DNA from: Congeria kusceri | Taxonomy: Eukaryota; Mollusca; Bivalvia; Myida; Dreissenidae | Length of the DNA stretch: 64,000 bases | Direction of reading: 5' to 3' | NCBI GenBank assembly: GCA_027627225.1 | Contig: JAPFQT010000035.1 | Span: 1,341,501 to 1,405,500, forward strand | Shown here: in pieces, positions 34,671-47,524 of the stretch | Layout: each line of letters starts with the position of its first letter | Position numbering within the stretch: position 1 is the first letter of the stretch | Notes under the pieces: generated by a model | The model's input: only the letters and a program-made list of their open reading frames with translations | The model's database searches: none | What the model was told of the DNA's origin: nothing | Program-made: the position numbers and the translations under genes

Positions 34671-35336
34671 CTTGTGATGACACAATGGTACGATGTTGAT
34701 GACACGATGGTACGATGACGATGGTACGATGATGATGACACGATGGTACGATGACCATGATACGATGATGATGATGATGACACGATGGTACGATGACAAT
34801 GGCACGATGATGATGACACGATGGTACGATGACGATGACACGAGGGTACGTTGACGATGGTACAATGGTAATTTTGCATAGAAATGTAAACCGCGATGGT
34901 ACGATGACGATGGTACGATGATGATGACACGATGGTTCGATGACGATGGCACAATGGTACGATGATGATGACACGATGGTTCGGTGACGATGGCACGATG
35001 GTACGATGATGATGACACGATGCTTCGATGACGATGGCACGATGGTACGATGATGATGACACGATGGTTCGATGACGATGGCACGATGGTACGATGACAC
35101 GATGGGAAGATGGTACGATGTCGACGACACGATGGTGCGATAGTGATAACACGATGGTACGATGACGATAGCACGATGACGATGACACAATGTTACATCT
35201 CACTATCACCATCGTTCAATCGTACCATCGTGTTATCACCATCGTACCATCGCACCATCGTTATCGTACCATCGTGTCATCGACATCGTACCAACGTGTC
35301 ATCGTACCATCGCGGTTTACATTTCTATTCAAAAAT
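34671..35336. repeat. Unit-internal simple-repeat block with long inverted arms (unit 1 shown)
   Basis: The first ~520 bp are GATG-rich (GATGACACGATGGTACGATG); 35,203-35,320 are the complementary CATC-rich type. Within it, 34,871-34,907 (through AAATGTAAACCGCGATGGTA) is the near-perfect reverse complement of 35,300-35,336 (through TACCATCGCGGTTTACATTT), over ~37 bp. The DNA could form a hairpin or cruciform with a ~390-bp loop. The block recurs in all eleven units. The frames of 76-209 codons across it are stop-free repeat translation (His/Arg/Ser/Ile-rich). Confidence 0.9.
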
Positions 35337-35490
35337 CGCGATGGCATTAACGGAACACCGTATATAATCGTGGCAATTTCTTTAAGTTTTGTCGTTGACA
35401 GAGAAACGAACACTTTTTAAGATCTCGGAGAGCAGACGATAATCTGTAAGTAAGGTGCGTAAATCAGCAGCAGAAGCAGGTAAATCGCAG

Positions 35491-35637
35491 TTTCTTCGCA
35501 ACGCAACACAAGTCATATAGGCATATCGTGCATTCGATGTCTACGAGAAGCTTCGTGCACGTGTACCGGTCTATACGGAATTACGCACATCCGATTTTTC
35601 GATAATCGAAGAGAATCCGATCGCGCGACGTCAATGA
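35491..35637 (+). pseudogene. Gene-derived segment in each array unit (unit 1 shown)
   Basis: 35,491-35,506 and 35,527-35,570 match the exon-like segment at 14,313-14,412 (15/16 and 38/44 bases). The open frame from 35,521 to a stop at 35,635-35,637 reads AYRAFDVYEKLRARVPVYTE and continues LRTSDFSIIEENPIARRQ. It looks more coding-like than the rest of the unit and is conserved in all eleven copies apart from single substitutions. A TATAG at its left edge could be a relic acceptor. It has no Met start, so it is best seen as a captured exon fragment rather than a gene. Confidence 0.5.
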
Positions 35638-36626
35638 CCAGGAATGGCGTATTTATTTAAAATTAAACGGTTTTATCCGAAAATGCAAATACAGAATATT
35701 AACGAAAGTTTGTAGTTAAATTGATTACATATATATACGATCTATAGCCTATGCATCTTTTAGTTTGAGAAAAAGAATCACTGAACAAAATTGAACATTT
35801 CGGAAACTTTTACTGTACCTCAATTTCAATCCATTGCTTTCAACAATAAAAATCCAGCAATACTGTAAGCACTTCAATTCCATTGTCTTGTATCCATAAG
35901 CCTTAGTTTTTAACAATCATGATATTAATTTCATGTGAACCATTCTGAGCAGAAACACGGTTTACGAAATCGCAATGACTGGTCAGAACGTTTGATTTTA
36001 TTCGATTCAAAGTCTCAAAATATATTATTTATCCAACTGACACATTCATCATTCGGAATTCGTCAATGCACGATTTATTAAACTACTGTAATAGTAATGT
36101 ATTTTACTAAAAATAAAAGCAAACACGACATAATCGTTGTCACAACAAAACTGAGAGTCCAGCGAAAACGGGTTTGTTTCGTCACTGTTTTTCTGTTTAT
36201 AAATTACGTCATTCGTTAGAATTGCGTCACGTATTGCGTACTTAGATTAATGTTATAATTGATAGTCTTACTATGCCGTCAAGAAACATCTTGTAGCGAT
36301 ATTGCGGACACCTGTATACTCCATATACCTATTACCGTGATATCCCTATTACCGGGAATTTCGACATAAATTTCGCCCACATGCGCAAATAATCTTCTTC
36401 AAAGTCCATCCCTTTGTTAAAATTTTGCTGCTAGCTGCAGTCAACTTTGGTTTCCATTCAATAATGTTGTTTTCAAAGGTAAATAAACTCATTTAAACGT
36501 GTAAGTCTTGGAAAAGTTTGTTTTCAACAGCATTGTGAACATAAATTATCATTTACAATAAATATGTAAAGAGAATAGATTAAAATTTTAGCAAATATGT
36601 TATATGACTGATGTTTTGTACAGTAT

Positions 36627-39350
36627 CATTTGTAACTAATTGTATCTGTACTGAAATGGTGCATTTGTTAAAATAAACTTCAGTTTATATATACGTATAG
36701 CGATTACTAGTTTTAGTTAGTTGTTTCGCCTGAATTATTGTTAATAAAAAAAAATATGTTTATTATAAAAAAAAAGTATTACCTTTATTTTTTTAAACCT
36801 ATATTATACCGTTTAAGACGAAATGCATATATCAATCGAACAGCGATACTTTAACGCGTAAACAATATCAAAACCACGCTGTTGTTTAGTAACATCCCAT
36901 GTGGTCCGCATTTTCCTTCTTTCTCCATATGGTCCACAGGTACTTGACACAATTTGTTTGTCCTTGTATCTATAATAAAAGAAAAGGTATCCAACGATGA
37001 TGTAACAGGTGTATTAAACGAGCATGTTAAACTGCTTAAAGAACGACCAAATCACTAATATATCGTTGTGGTCGCCGACAAGAAACATCCATCTACGGGT
37101 TAACACTTTTTATTTGATGAAAATCCGTCAAATATATCCAAAATAGCTAAAAGTTTCACCAAAACGACCCCGAAATCGAAGTGTGTAAATCTCGACGTCC
37201 AATGACTTTCATAACAGAACGTGACTCTTGGTCGATTTTTCACAGTTTATCACTAGCTAATGCTATAAACTCCACGTACGTTTGTCAGTGACAAGTTCCT
37301 CTCAAGTACCTGTGACATGGTCCGCAGATTTTCAATAATCCTTGTCCGCACTTTCCTATATAAACTATATCGGTCCGCGTTTTAGTGCGACCCGCTTGTG
37401 ATGACACAATGGTACGATGTTGATGACACGATGGTACGATGACGATGGTACGATGATGATGACACGATGGTACGATGACCATGATACGATGATGATGATG
37501 ATGACACGATGGTACGATGACAATGGCACGATGATGATGACACGATGGTACGATGACGATGACACGAGGGTACGTTGACGATGGTACAATGGTAATTTTG
37601 CATAGAAATGTAAACCGCGATGGTACGATGACGATGGTACGATGATGATGACACGATGGTTCGATGACGATGGCACAATGGTACGATGATGATGACACGA
37701 TGGTTCGGTGACGATGGCACGATGGTACGATGATGATGACACGATGCTTCGATGACGATGGCACGATGGTACGATGATGATGACACGATGGTTCGATGAC
37801 GATGGCACGATGGTACGATGACACGATGGGAAGATGGTACGATGTCGACGACACGATGGTGCGATAGTGATAACACGATGGTACGATGACGATAGCACGA
37901 TGACGATGACACAATGTTACATCTCACTATCACCATCGTTCAATCGTACCATCGTGTTATCACCATCGTACCATCGCACCATCGTTATCGTACCATCGTG
38001 TCATCGACATCGTACCAACGTGTCATCGTACCATCGCGGTTTACATTTCTATTCAAAAATCGCGATGGCATTAACGGAACACCGTATATAATCGTGGCAA
38101 TTTCTTTAAGTTTTGTCGTTGACAGAGAAACGAACACTTTTTAAGATCTCGGAGAGCAGACGATAATCTGTAAGTAAGGTGCGTAAATCAGCAGCAGAAG
38201 CAGGTAAATCGCAGTTTCTTCGCAACGCAACACAAGTCATATAGGCATATCGTGCATTCGATGTCTACGAGAAGCTTCGTGCACGTGTACCGGTCTATAC
38301 GGAATTACGCACATCCGATTTTTCGATAATCGAAGAGAATCCGATCGCGCGACGTCAATGACCAGGAATGGCGTATTTATTTAAAATTAAACGGTTTTAT
38401 CCGAAAATGCAAATACAGAATATTAACGAAAGTTTGTAGTTAAATTGATTACATATATATACGATCTATAGCCTATGCATCTTTTAGTTTGAGAAAAAGA
38501 ATCACTGAACAAAATTGAACATTTCGGAAACTTTTACTGTACCTCAATTTCAATCCATTGCTTTCAACAATAAAAATTCAGCAATACTGTAAGCACTTCA
38601 ATTCCATTGTCTTGTATCCATAAGCCTTAGTTTTTAACAATCATGATATTAATTTCATGTGAACCATTCTGAGCAGAAACACGGTTTACGAAATCGCAAT
38701 GACTGGTCAGGACGTTTGATTTTATTCGATTCAAAGTCTCAAAATATATTATTTATCCAACTGACACATTCATCATTCGGAATTCGTCAATGCACGATTT
38801 ATTAAACTACTGTAATAGTAATGTATTTTACTAAAAATAAAAGCAAACACGACATAATCGTTGTCACAACAAAACTGAGAGTCCAGCGAAAACGGGTTTG
38901 TTTCGTCACTGTTTTTCTGTTTATAAATTACGTCATTCGTTAGAATTGCGTCACGTATTGCGTACTTAGATTAATGTTATAATTGATAGTCTTACTATGC
39001 CGTCAAGAAACATCTTGTAGCGATATTGCGGACACCTGTATACTCCATATACCTATTACCGTGATATCCCTATTACCGGGAATTTCGACATAAATTTCGC
39101 CCACATGCGCAAATAATCTTCTTCAAAGTCCATCCCTTTGTTAAAATTTTGCTGCTAGCTGCAGTCAACTTTGGTTTCCATTCAATAATGTTGTTTTCAA
39201 AGGTAAATAAACTCATTTAAACGTGTAAGTCTTGGAAAAGTTTGTTTTCAACAGCATTGTGAACATAAATTATCATTTACAATAAATATGTAAAGAGAAT
39301 AGATTAAAATTTTAGCAAATATGTTATATGACTGATGTTTTGTACAGTAT
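36627..39350. repeat. Array unit 2 (type 2, 2,724 bp)
   Basis: Type 2 signature, shared with unit 6: AAATTCAGC in place of AAATCCAGC (~38,577), CAGGACG in place of CAGAACG (~38,709), and a T-tract interrupted as CCTTTATTT. Confidence 0.95.
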
Positions 39351-42075
39351 CATTTGTAACTAATTGTATCTGTACTGAAATGGTGCATTTGTTAAAATAA
39401 ACTTCAGTTTATATATACGTATAGCGATTACTAGTTTTAGTTAGTTGTTTCGCCTGAATTATTGTTAATAAAAAAAAAATATGTTTATTATAAAAAAAAA
39501 AGTATTACTTTTTTTTTTTAAACCTATATTATACCGTTTAAGACGAAATGCATATATCAATCGAACAGCGATACTTTAACGCGTAAACAATATCAAAACC
39601 ACGCTGTTGTTTAGTAACATCCCATGTGGTCCGCATTTTCCTTCTTTCTCCATATGGTCCACAGGTACTTGACACAATTTGTTTGTCCTTGTATCTATAA
39701 TAAAAGAAAAGGTATCCAACGATGATGTAACAGGTGTATTAAACGAGCATGTTAAACTGCTTAAAGAACGACCAAATCACTAATATATCGTTGTGGTCGC
39801 CGACAAGAAACATCCATCTACGGGTTAACACTTTTTATTTGATGAAAATCCGTCAAATATATCCAAAATAGCTAAAAGTTTCACCAAAACGACCCCGAAA
39901 TCGAAGTGTGTAAATCTCGACGTCCAATGACTTTCATAACAGAACGTGACTCTTGGTCGATTTTTCACAGTTTATCACTAGCTAATGCTATAAACTCCAC
40001 GTACGTTTGTCAGTGACAAGTTCCTCTCAAGTACCTGTGACATGGTCCGCAGATTTTCAATAATCCTTGTCCGCACTTTCCTATATAAACTATATCGGTC
40101 CGCGTTTTAGTGCGACCCGCTTGTGATGACACAATGGTACGATGTTGATGACACGATGGTACGATGACGATGGTACGATGATGATGACACGATGGTACGA
40201 TGACCATGATACGATGATGATGATGATGACACGATGGTACGATGACAATGGCACGATGATGATGACACGATGGTACGATGACGATGACACGAGGGTACGT
40301 TGACGATGGTACAATGGTAATTTTGCATAGAAATGTAAACCGCGATGGTACGATGACGATGGTACGATGATGATGACACGATGGTTCGATGACGATGGCA
40401 CAATGGTACGATGATGATGACACGATGGTTCGGTGACGATGGCACGATGGTACGATGATGATGACACGATGCTTCGATGACGATGGCACGATGGTACGAT
40501 GATGATGACACGATGGTTCGATGACGATGGCACGATGGTACGATGACACGATGGGAAGATGGTACGATGTCGACGACACGATGGTGCGATAGTGATAACA
40601 CGATGGTACGATGACGATAGCACGATGACGATGACACAATGTTACATCTCACTATCACCATCGTTCAATCGTACCATCGTGTTATCACCATCGTACCATC
40701 GCACCATCGTTATCGTACCATCGTGTCATCGACATCGTACCAACGTGTCATCGTACCATCGCGGTTTACATTTCTATTCAAAAATCGCGATGGCATTAAC
40801 GGAACACCGTATATAATCGTGGCAATTTCTTTAAGTTTTGTCGTTGACAGAGAAACGAACACTTTTTAAGATCTCGGAGAGCAGACGATAATCTGTAAGT
40901 AAGGTGCGTAAATCAGCAGCAGAAGCAGGTAAATCGCAGTTTCTTCGCAACGCAACACAAGTCATATAGGCATATCGTGCATTCGATGTCTACGAGAAGC
41001 TTCGTGCACGTGTACCGGTCTATACGGAATTACGCACATCCGATTTTTCGATAATCGAAGAGAATCCGATCGCGCGACGTCAATGACCAGGAATGGCGTA
41101 TTTATTTAAAATTAAACGGTTTTATCCGAAAATGCAAATACAGAATATTAACGAAAGTTTGTAGTTAAATTGATTACATATATATACGATCTATAGCCTA
41201 TGCATCTTTTAGTTTGAGAAAAAGAATCACTGAACAAAATTGAACATTTCGGAAACTTTTACTGTACCTCAATTTCAATCCATTGCTTTCAACAATAAAA
41301 ATCCAGCAATACTGTAAGCACTTCAATTCCATTGTCTTGTATCCATAAGCCTTAGTTTTTAACAATCATAATATTAATTTCATGTGAACCATTCTGAGCA
41401 GAAACACGGTTTACGAAATCGCAATGACTGGTCAGAACGTTTGATTTTATTCGATTCAAAGTCTCAAAATATATTATTTATCCAACTGACACATTCATCA
41501 TTCGGAATTCGTCAATGCACGATTTATTAAACTACTGTAATAGTAATGTATTTTACTAAAAATAAAAGCAAACACGACATAATCGTTGTCACAACAAAAC
41601 TGAGAGTCCAGCGAAAACGGGTTTGTTTCGTCACTGTTTTTCTGTTTATAAATTACGTCATTCGTTAGAATTGCGTCACGTATTGCGTACTTAGATTAAT
41701 GTTATAATTGATAGTCTTACTATGCCGTCAAGAAACATCTTGTAGCGATATTGCGGACACCTGTATACTCCATATACCTATTACCGTGATATCCCTATTA
41801 CCGGGAATTTCGACATAAATTTCGCCCACATGCGCAAATAATCTTCTTCAAAGTCCATCCCTTTGTTAAAATTTTGCTGCTAGCTGCAGTCAACTTTGGT
41901 TTCCATTCAATAATGTTGTTTTCAAAGGTAAATAAACTCATTTAAACGTGTAAGTCTTGGAAAAGTTTGTTTTCAACAGCATTGTGAACATAAATTATCA
42001 TTTACAATAAATATGTAAAGAGAATAGATTAAAATTTTAGCAAATATGTTATATGACTGATGTTTTGTACAGTAG
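39351..42075. repeat. Array unit 3 (type 3, 2,725 bp)
   Basis: Type 3 signature, shared with unit 7: CATAATATT in place of CATGATATT (~41,369), TATTACTTTT tract, and a right end reading CAGTAG before the next CATTTGT. Confidence 0.95.
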
Positions 42076-44800
42076 CATTTGTAACTAATTGTATCTGTAC
42101 TGAAATGGTGCATTTGTTAAAATAAACTTCAGTTTATATATACGTATAGCGATTACTAGTTTTAGTTAGTTGTTTCGCCTGAATTATTGTTAATAAAAAA
42201 AAAATATGTTTATTATAAAAAAAAAAGTATTACTTTTTTTTTTTAAACCTATATTATACCGTTTAAGACGAAATGCATATATCAATCGAACAGCGATACT
42301 TTAACGCGTAAACAATATCAAAACCACGCTGTTGTTTAGTAACATCCCATGTGGTCCGCATTTTCCTTCTTTCTCCATATGGTCCACAGGTACTTGACAC
42401 AATTTGTTTGTCCTTGTATCTATAATAAAAGAAAAGGTATCCAACGATGATGTAACAGGTGTATTAAACGAGCATGTTAAACTGCTTAAAGAACGACCAA
42501 ATCACTAATATATCGTTGTGGTCGCCGACAAGAAACATCCATCTACGGGTTAACACTTTTTATTTGATGAAAATCCGTCAAATATATCCAAAATAGCTAA
42601 AAGTTTCACCAAAACGACCCCGAAATCGAAGTGTGTAAATCTCGACGTCCAATGACTTTCATAACAGAACGTGACTCTTGGTCGATTTTTCACAGTTTAT
42701 CACTAGCTAATGCTATAAACTCCACGTACGTTTGTCAGTGACAAGTTCCTCTCAAGTACCTGTGACATGGTCCGCAGATTTTCAATAATCCTTGTCCGCA
42801 CTTTCCTATATAAACTATATCGGTCCGCGTTTTAGTGCGACCCGCTTGTGATGACACAATGGTACGATGTTGATGACACGATGGTACGATGACGATGGTA
42901 CGATGATGATGACACGATGGTACGATGACCATGATACGATGATGATGATGATGACACGATGGTACGATGACAATGGCACGATGATGATGACACGATGGTA
43001 CGATGACGATGACACGAGGGTACGTTGACGATGGTACAATGGTAATTTTGCATAGAAATGTAAACCGCGATGGTACGATGACGATGGTACGATGATGATG
43101 ACACGATGGTTCGATGACGATGGCACAATGGTACGATGATGATGACACGATGGTTCGGTGACGATGGCACGATGGTACGATGATGATGACACGATGCTTC
43201 GATGACGATGGCACGATGGTACGATGATGATGACACGATGGTTCGATGACGATGGCACGATGGTACGATGACACGATGGGAAGATGGTACGATGTCGACG
43301 ACACGATGGTGCGATAGTGATAACACGATGGTACGATGACGATAGCACGATGACGATGACACAATGTTACATCTCACTATCACCATCGTTCAATCGTACC
43401 ATCGTGTTATCACCATCGTACCATCGCACCATCGTTATCGTACCATCGTGTCATCGACATCGTACCAACGTGTCATCGTACCATCGCGGTTTACATTTCT
43501 ATTCAAAAATCTCGATGGCATTAACGGAACACCGTATATAATCGTGGCAATTTCTTTAAGTTTTGTCGTTGACAGAGAAACGAACACTTTTTAAGATCTC
43601 GGAGAGCAGACGATAATCTGTAAGTAAGGTGCGTAAATCAGCAGCAGAAGCAGGTAAATCGCAGTTTCTTCGCAAAGCAACACAAGTCATATAGGCATAT
43701 CGTGCATTCGATGTCTACGAGAAGCTTCGTGCACGTGTACCGGTCTATACGGAATTACGCACATCCGATTTTTCGATAATCGAAGAGAATCCGATCGCGC
43801 GACGTCAATGACCAGGAATGGCGTATTTATTTAAAATTAAACGGTTTTATCCGAAAATGCAAATACAGAATATTAACGAAAGTTTGTAGTTAAATTGATT
43901 ACATATATATACGATCTATAGCCTATGCATCTTTTAGTTTGAGAAAAAGAATCACTGAACAAAATTGAACATTTCGGAAACTTTTACTGTACCTCAATTT
44001 CAATCCATTGCTTTCAACAATAAAAATCCAGCAATACTGTAAGCACTTCAATTCCATTGTCTTGTATCCATAAGCCTTAGTTTTTAACAATCATGATATT
44101 AATTTCATGTGAACCATTCTGAGCAGAAACACGGTTTACGAAATCGCAAAGACTGGTCAGAACGTTTGATTTTATTCGATTCAAAGTCTCAAAATATATT
44201 ATTTATCCAACTGACACATTCATCATTCGGAATTCGTCAATGCACGATTTATTAAACTACTGTAATAGTAATGTATTTTACTAAAAATAAAAGCAAACAC
44301 GACATAATCGTTGTCACAACAAAACTGAGAGTCCAGCGAAAACGGGTTTGTTTCGTCACTGTTTTTCTGTTTATAAATTACGTCATTCGTTAGAATTGCG
44401 TCACGTATTGCGTACTTAGATTAATGTTATAATTGATAGTCTTACTATACCGTCAAGAAACATCTTGTAGCGATATTGCGGACACCTGTATACTCCATAT
44501 ACCTATTACCGTGATATCCCAATTACCGGGAATTTCGACATAAATTTCGCCCACATGCGCAAATAATCTTCTTCAAAGTCCATCCCTTTGTTAAAATTTT
44601 GCTGCTAGCTGCAGTCAACTTTGGTTTCCATTCAATAATGTTGTTTTCAAAGGTAAATAAACTCATTTAAACGTGTAAGTCTTGGAAAAGTTTGTTTTCA
44701 ACAGCATTGTGAACATAAATTATCATTTACAATAAATATGTAAAGAGAATAGATTAAAATTTTAGCAAATATGTTATATGACTGATGTTTTGTACAGTAT
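42076..44800. repeat. Array unit 4 (type 4, 2,725 bp)
   Basis: Type 4 signature, shared with units 8 and 10: CGCAAAGCAA (~43,671), CGCAAAGACTGG (~44,146), CTATACCG (~44,446), CCCAATTACC (~44,518). It differs from units 8 and 10 at 43,512 (T, giving CTCGATGG). Confidence 0.95.
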
Positions 44801-47524
44801 CATTTGTAACTAATTGTATCTGTACTGAAATGGTGCATTTGTTAAAATAAACTTCAGTTTATATATACGTATAGCGATTACTAGTTTTAGTTAGTTGTTT
44901 CGCCTGAATTATTGTTAATAAAAAAAAATATGTTTATTATAAAAAAAAAGTATTACCTTTATTTTTTTAAACCTATATTATACCGTTTAAGACGAAATGC
45001 ATATATCAATCGAACAGCGATACTTTAACGCGTAAACAATATCAAAACCACGCTGTTGTTTAGTAACATCCCATGTGGTCCGCATTTTCCTTCTTTCTCC
45101 ATATGGTCCACAGGTACTTGACACAATTTGTTTGTCCTTGTATCTATAATAAAAGAAAAGGTATCCAACGATGATGTAACAGGTGTATTAAACGAGCATG
45201 TTAAACTGCTTAAAGAACGACCAAATCACTAATATATCGTTGTGGTCGCCGACAAGAAACATCCATCTACGGGTTAACACTTTTTATTTGATGAAAATCC
45301 GTCAAATATATCCAAAATAGCTAAAAGTTTCACCAAAACGACCCCGAAATCGAAGTGTGTAAATCTCGACGTCCAATGACTTTCATAACAGAACGTGACT
45401 CTTGGTCGATTTTTCACAGTTTATCACTAGCTAATGCTATAAACTCCACGTACGTTTGTCAGTGACAAGTTCCTCTCAAGTACCTGTGACATGGTCCGCA
45501 GATTTTCAATAATCCTTGTCCGCACTTTCCTATATAAACTATATCGGTCCGCGTTTTAGTGCGACCCGCTTGTGATGACACAATGGTACGATGTTGATGA
45601 CACGATGGTACGATGACGATGGTACGATGATGATGACACGATGGTACGATGACCATGATACGATGATGATGATGATGACACGATGGTACGATGACAATGG
45701 CACGATGATGATGACACGATGGTACGATGACGATGACACGAGGGTACGTTGACGATGGTACAATGGTAATTTTGCATAGAAATGTAAACCGCGATGGTAC
45801 GATGACGATGGTACGATGATGATGACACGATGGTTCGATGACGATGGCACAATGGTACGATGATGATGACACGATGGTTCGGTGACGATGGCACGATGGT
45901 ACGATGATGATGACACGATGCTTCGATGACGATGGCACGATGGTACGATGATGATGACACGATGGTTCGATGACGATGGCACGATGGTACGATGACACGA
46001 TGGGAAGATGGTACGATGTCGACGACACGATGGTGCGATAGTGATAACACGATGGTACGATGACGATAGCACGATGACGATGACACAATGTTACATCTCA
46101 CTATCACCATCGTTCAATCGTACCATCGTGTTATCACCATCGTACCATCGCACCATCGTTATCGTACCATCGTGTCATCGACATCGTACCAACGTGTCAT
46201 CGTACCATCGCGGTTTACATTTCTATTCAAAAATCGCGATGGCATTAACGGAACACCGTATATAATCGTGGCAATTTCTTTAAGTTTTGTCGTTGACAGA
46301 GAAACGAACACTTTTTAAGATCTCGGAGAGCAGACGATAATCTGTAAGTAAGGTGCGTAAATCAGCAGCAGAAGCAGGTAAATCGCAGTTTCTTCGCAAC
46401 GCAACACAAGTCATATAGGCATATCGTGCATTCGATGTCTACGAGAAGCTTCGTGCACGTGTACCGGTCTATACGGAATTACGCACATCCGATTTTTCGA
46501 TAATCGAAGAGAATCCGATCGCGCGACGTCAATGACCAGGAATGGCGTATTTATTTAAAATTAAACGGTTTTATCCGAAAATGCAAATACAGAATATTAA
46601 CGAAAGTTTGTAGTTAAATTGATTACATATATATACGATCTATAGCCTATGCATCTTTTAGTTTGAGAAAAAGAATCACTGAACAAAATTGAACATTTCG
46701 GAAACTTTTACTGTACCTCAATTTCAATCCATTGCTTTCAACAATAAAAATCCAGCAATACTGTAAGCACTTCAATTCCATTGTCTTGTATCCATAAGCC
46801 TTAGTTTTTAACAATCATGATATTAATTTCATGTGAACCATTCTGAGCAGAAACACGGTTTACGAAATCGCAATGACTGGTCAGAACGTTTGATTTTATT
46901 CGATTCAAAGTCTCAAAATATATTATTTATCCAACTGACACATTCATCATTCGGAATTCGTCAATGCACGATTTATTAAACTACTGTAATAGTAATGTAT
47001 TTTACTAAAAATAAAAGCAAACACGACATAATCGTTGTCACAACAAAACTGAGAGTCCAGCGAAAACGGGTTTGTTTCGTCACTGTTTTTCTGTTTATAA
47101 ATTACGTCATTCGTTAGAATTGCGTCACGTATTGCGTACTTAGATTAATGTTATAATTGATAGTCTTACTATGCCGTCAAGAAACATCTTGTAGCGATAT
47201 TGCGGACACCTGTATACTCCATATACCTATTACCGTGATATCCCTATTACCGGGAATTTCGACATAAATTTCGCCCACATGCGCAAATAATCTTCTTCAA
47301 AGTCCATCCCTTTGTTAAAATTTTGCTGCTAGCTGCAGTCAACTTTGGTTTCCATTCAATAATGTTGTTTTCAAAGGTAAATAAACTCATTTAAACGTGT
47401 AAGTCTTGGAAAAGTTTGTTTTCAACAGCATTGTGAACATAAATTATCATTTACAATAAATATGTAAAGAGAATAGATTAAAATTTTAGCAAATATGTTA
47501 TATGACTGATGTTTTGTACAGTAT
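44801..47524. repeat. Array unit 5 (type 1, 2,724 bp)
   Basis: Matches unit 1 at the diagnostic sites, but its T-tract is CCTTTATTT, as in units 2 and 6, pointing to local exchange near the unit start. Confidence 0.95.

Larger units (their letters stand above)
33903..36626. repeat. Array unit 1 (type 1, 2,724 bp)
   Basis: Reference unit: it lacks the type 2-5 diagnostic substitutions. Its T-tract follows ACC without an interrupting A, unlike unit 5. Confidence 0.95.

Noticed and set aside
34561..35212. Three overlapping minus-strand frames of 177-209 codons, repeated in every array unit
   Set aside because: They translate the CATCGTACC/GATGGTACG simple repeat in all three frames with the same His/Arg/Ser/Ile-rich pattern. 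Frame openness comes from the repeat lacking stops, not from coding selection.
33250..35336. CRISPR-like array
   Set aside because: Eukaryotic simple repeats with near-continuous periodicity and no unique spacers of constant length.
35110..35420. Plus-strand 85- and 76-codon frames in each unit
   Set aside because: The first parts are the same simple repeat on the other strand; the tails show no motif and two frames overlap.
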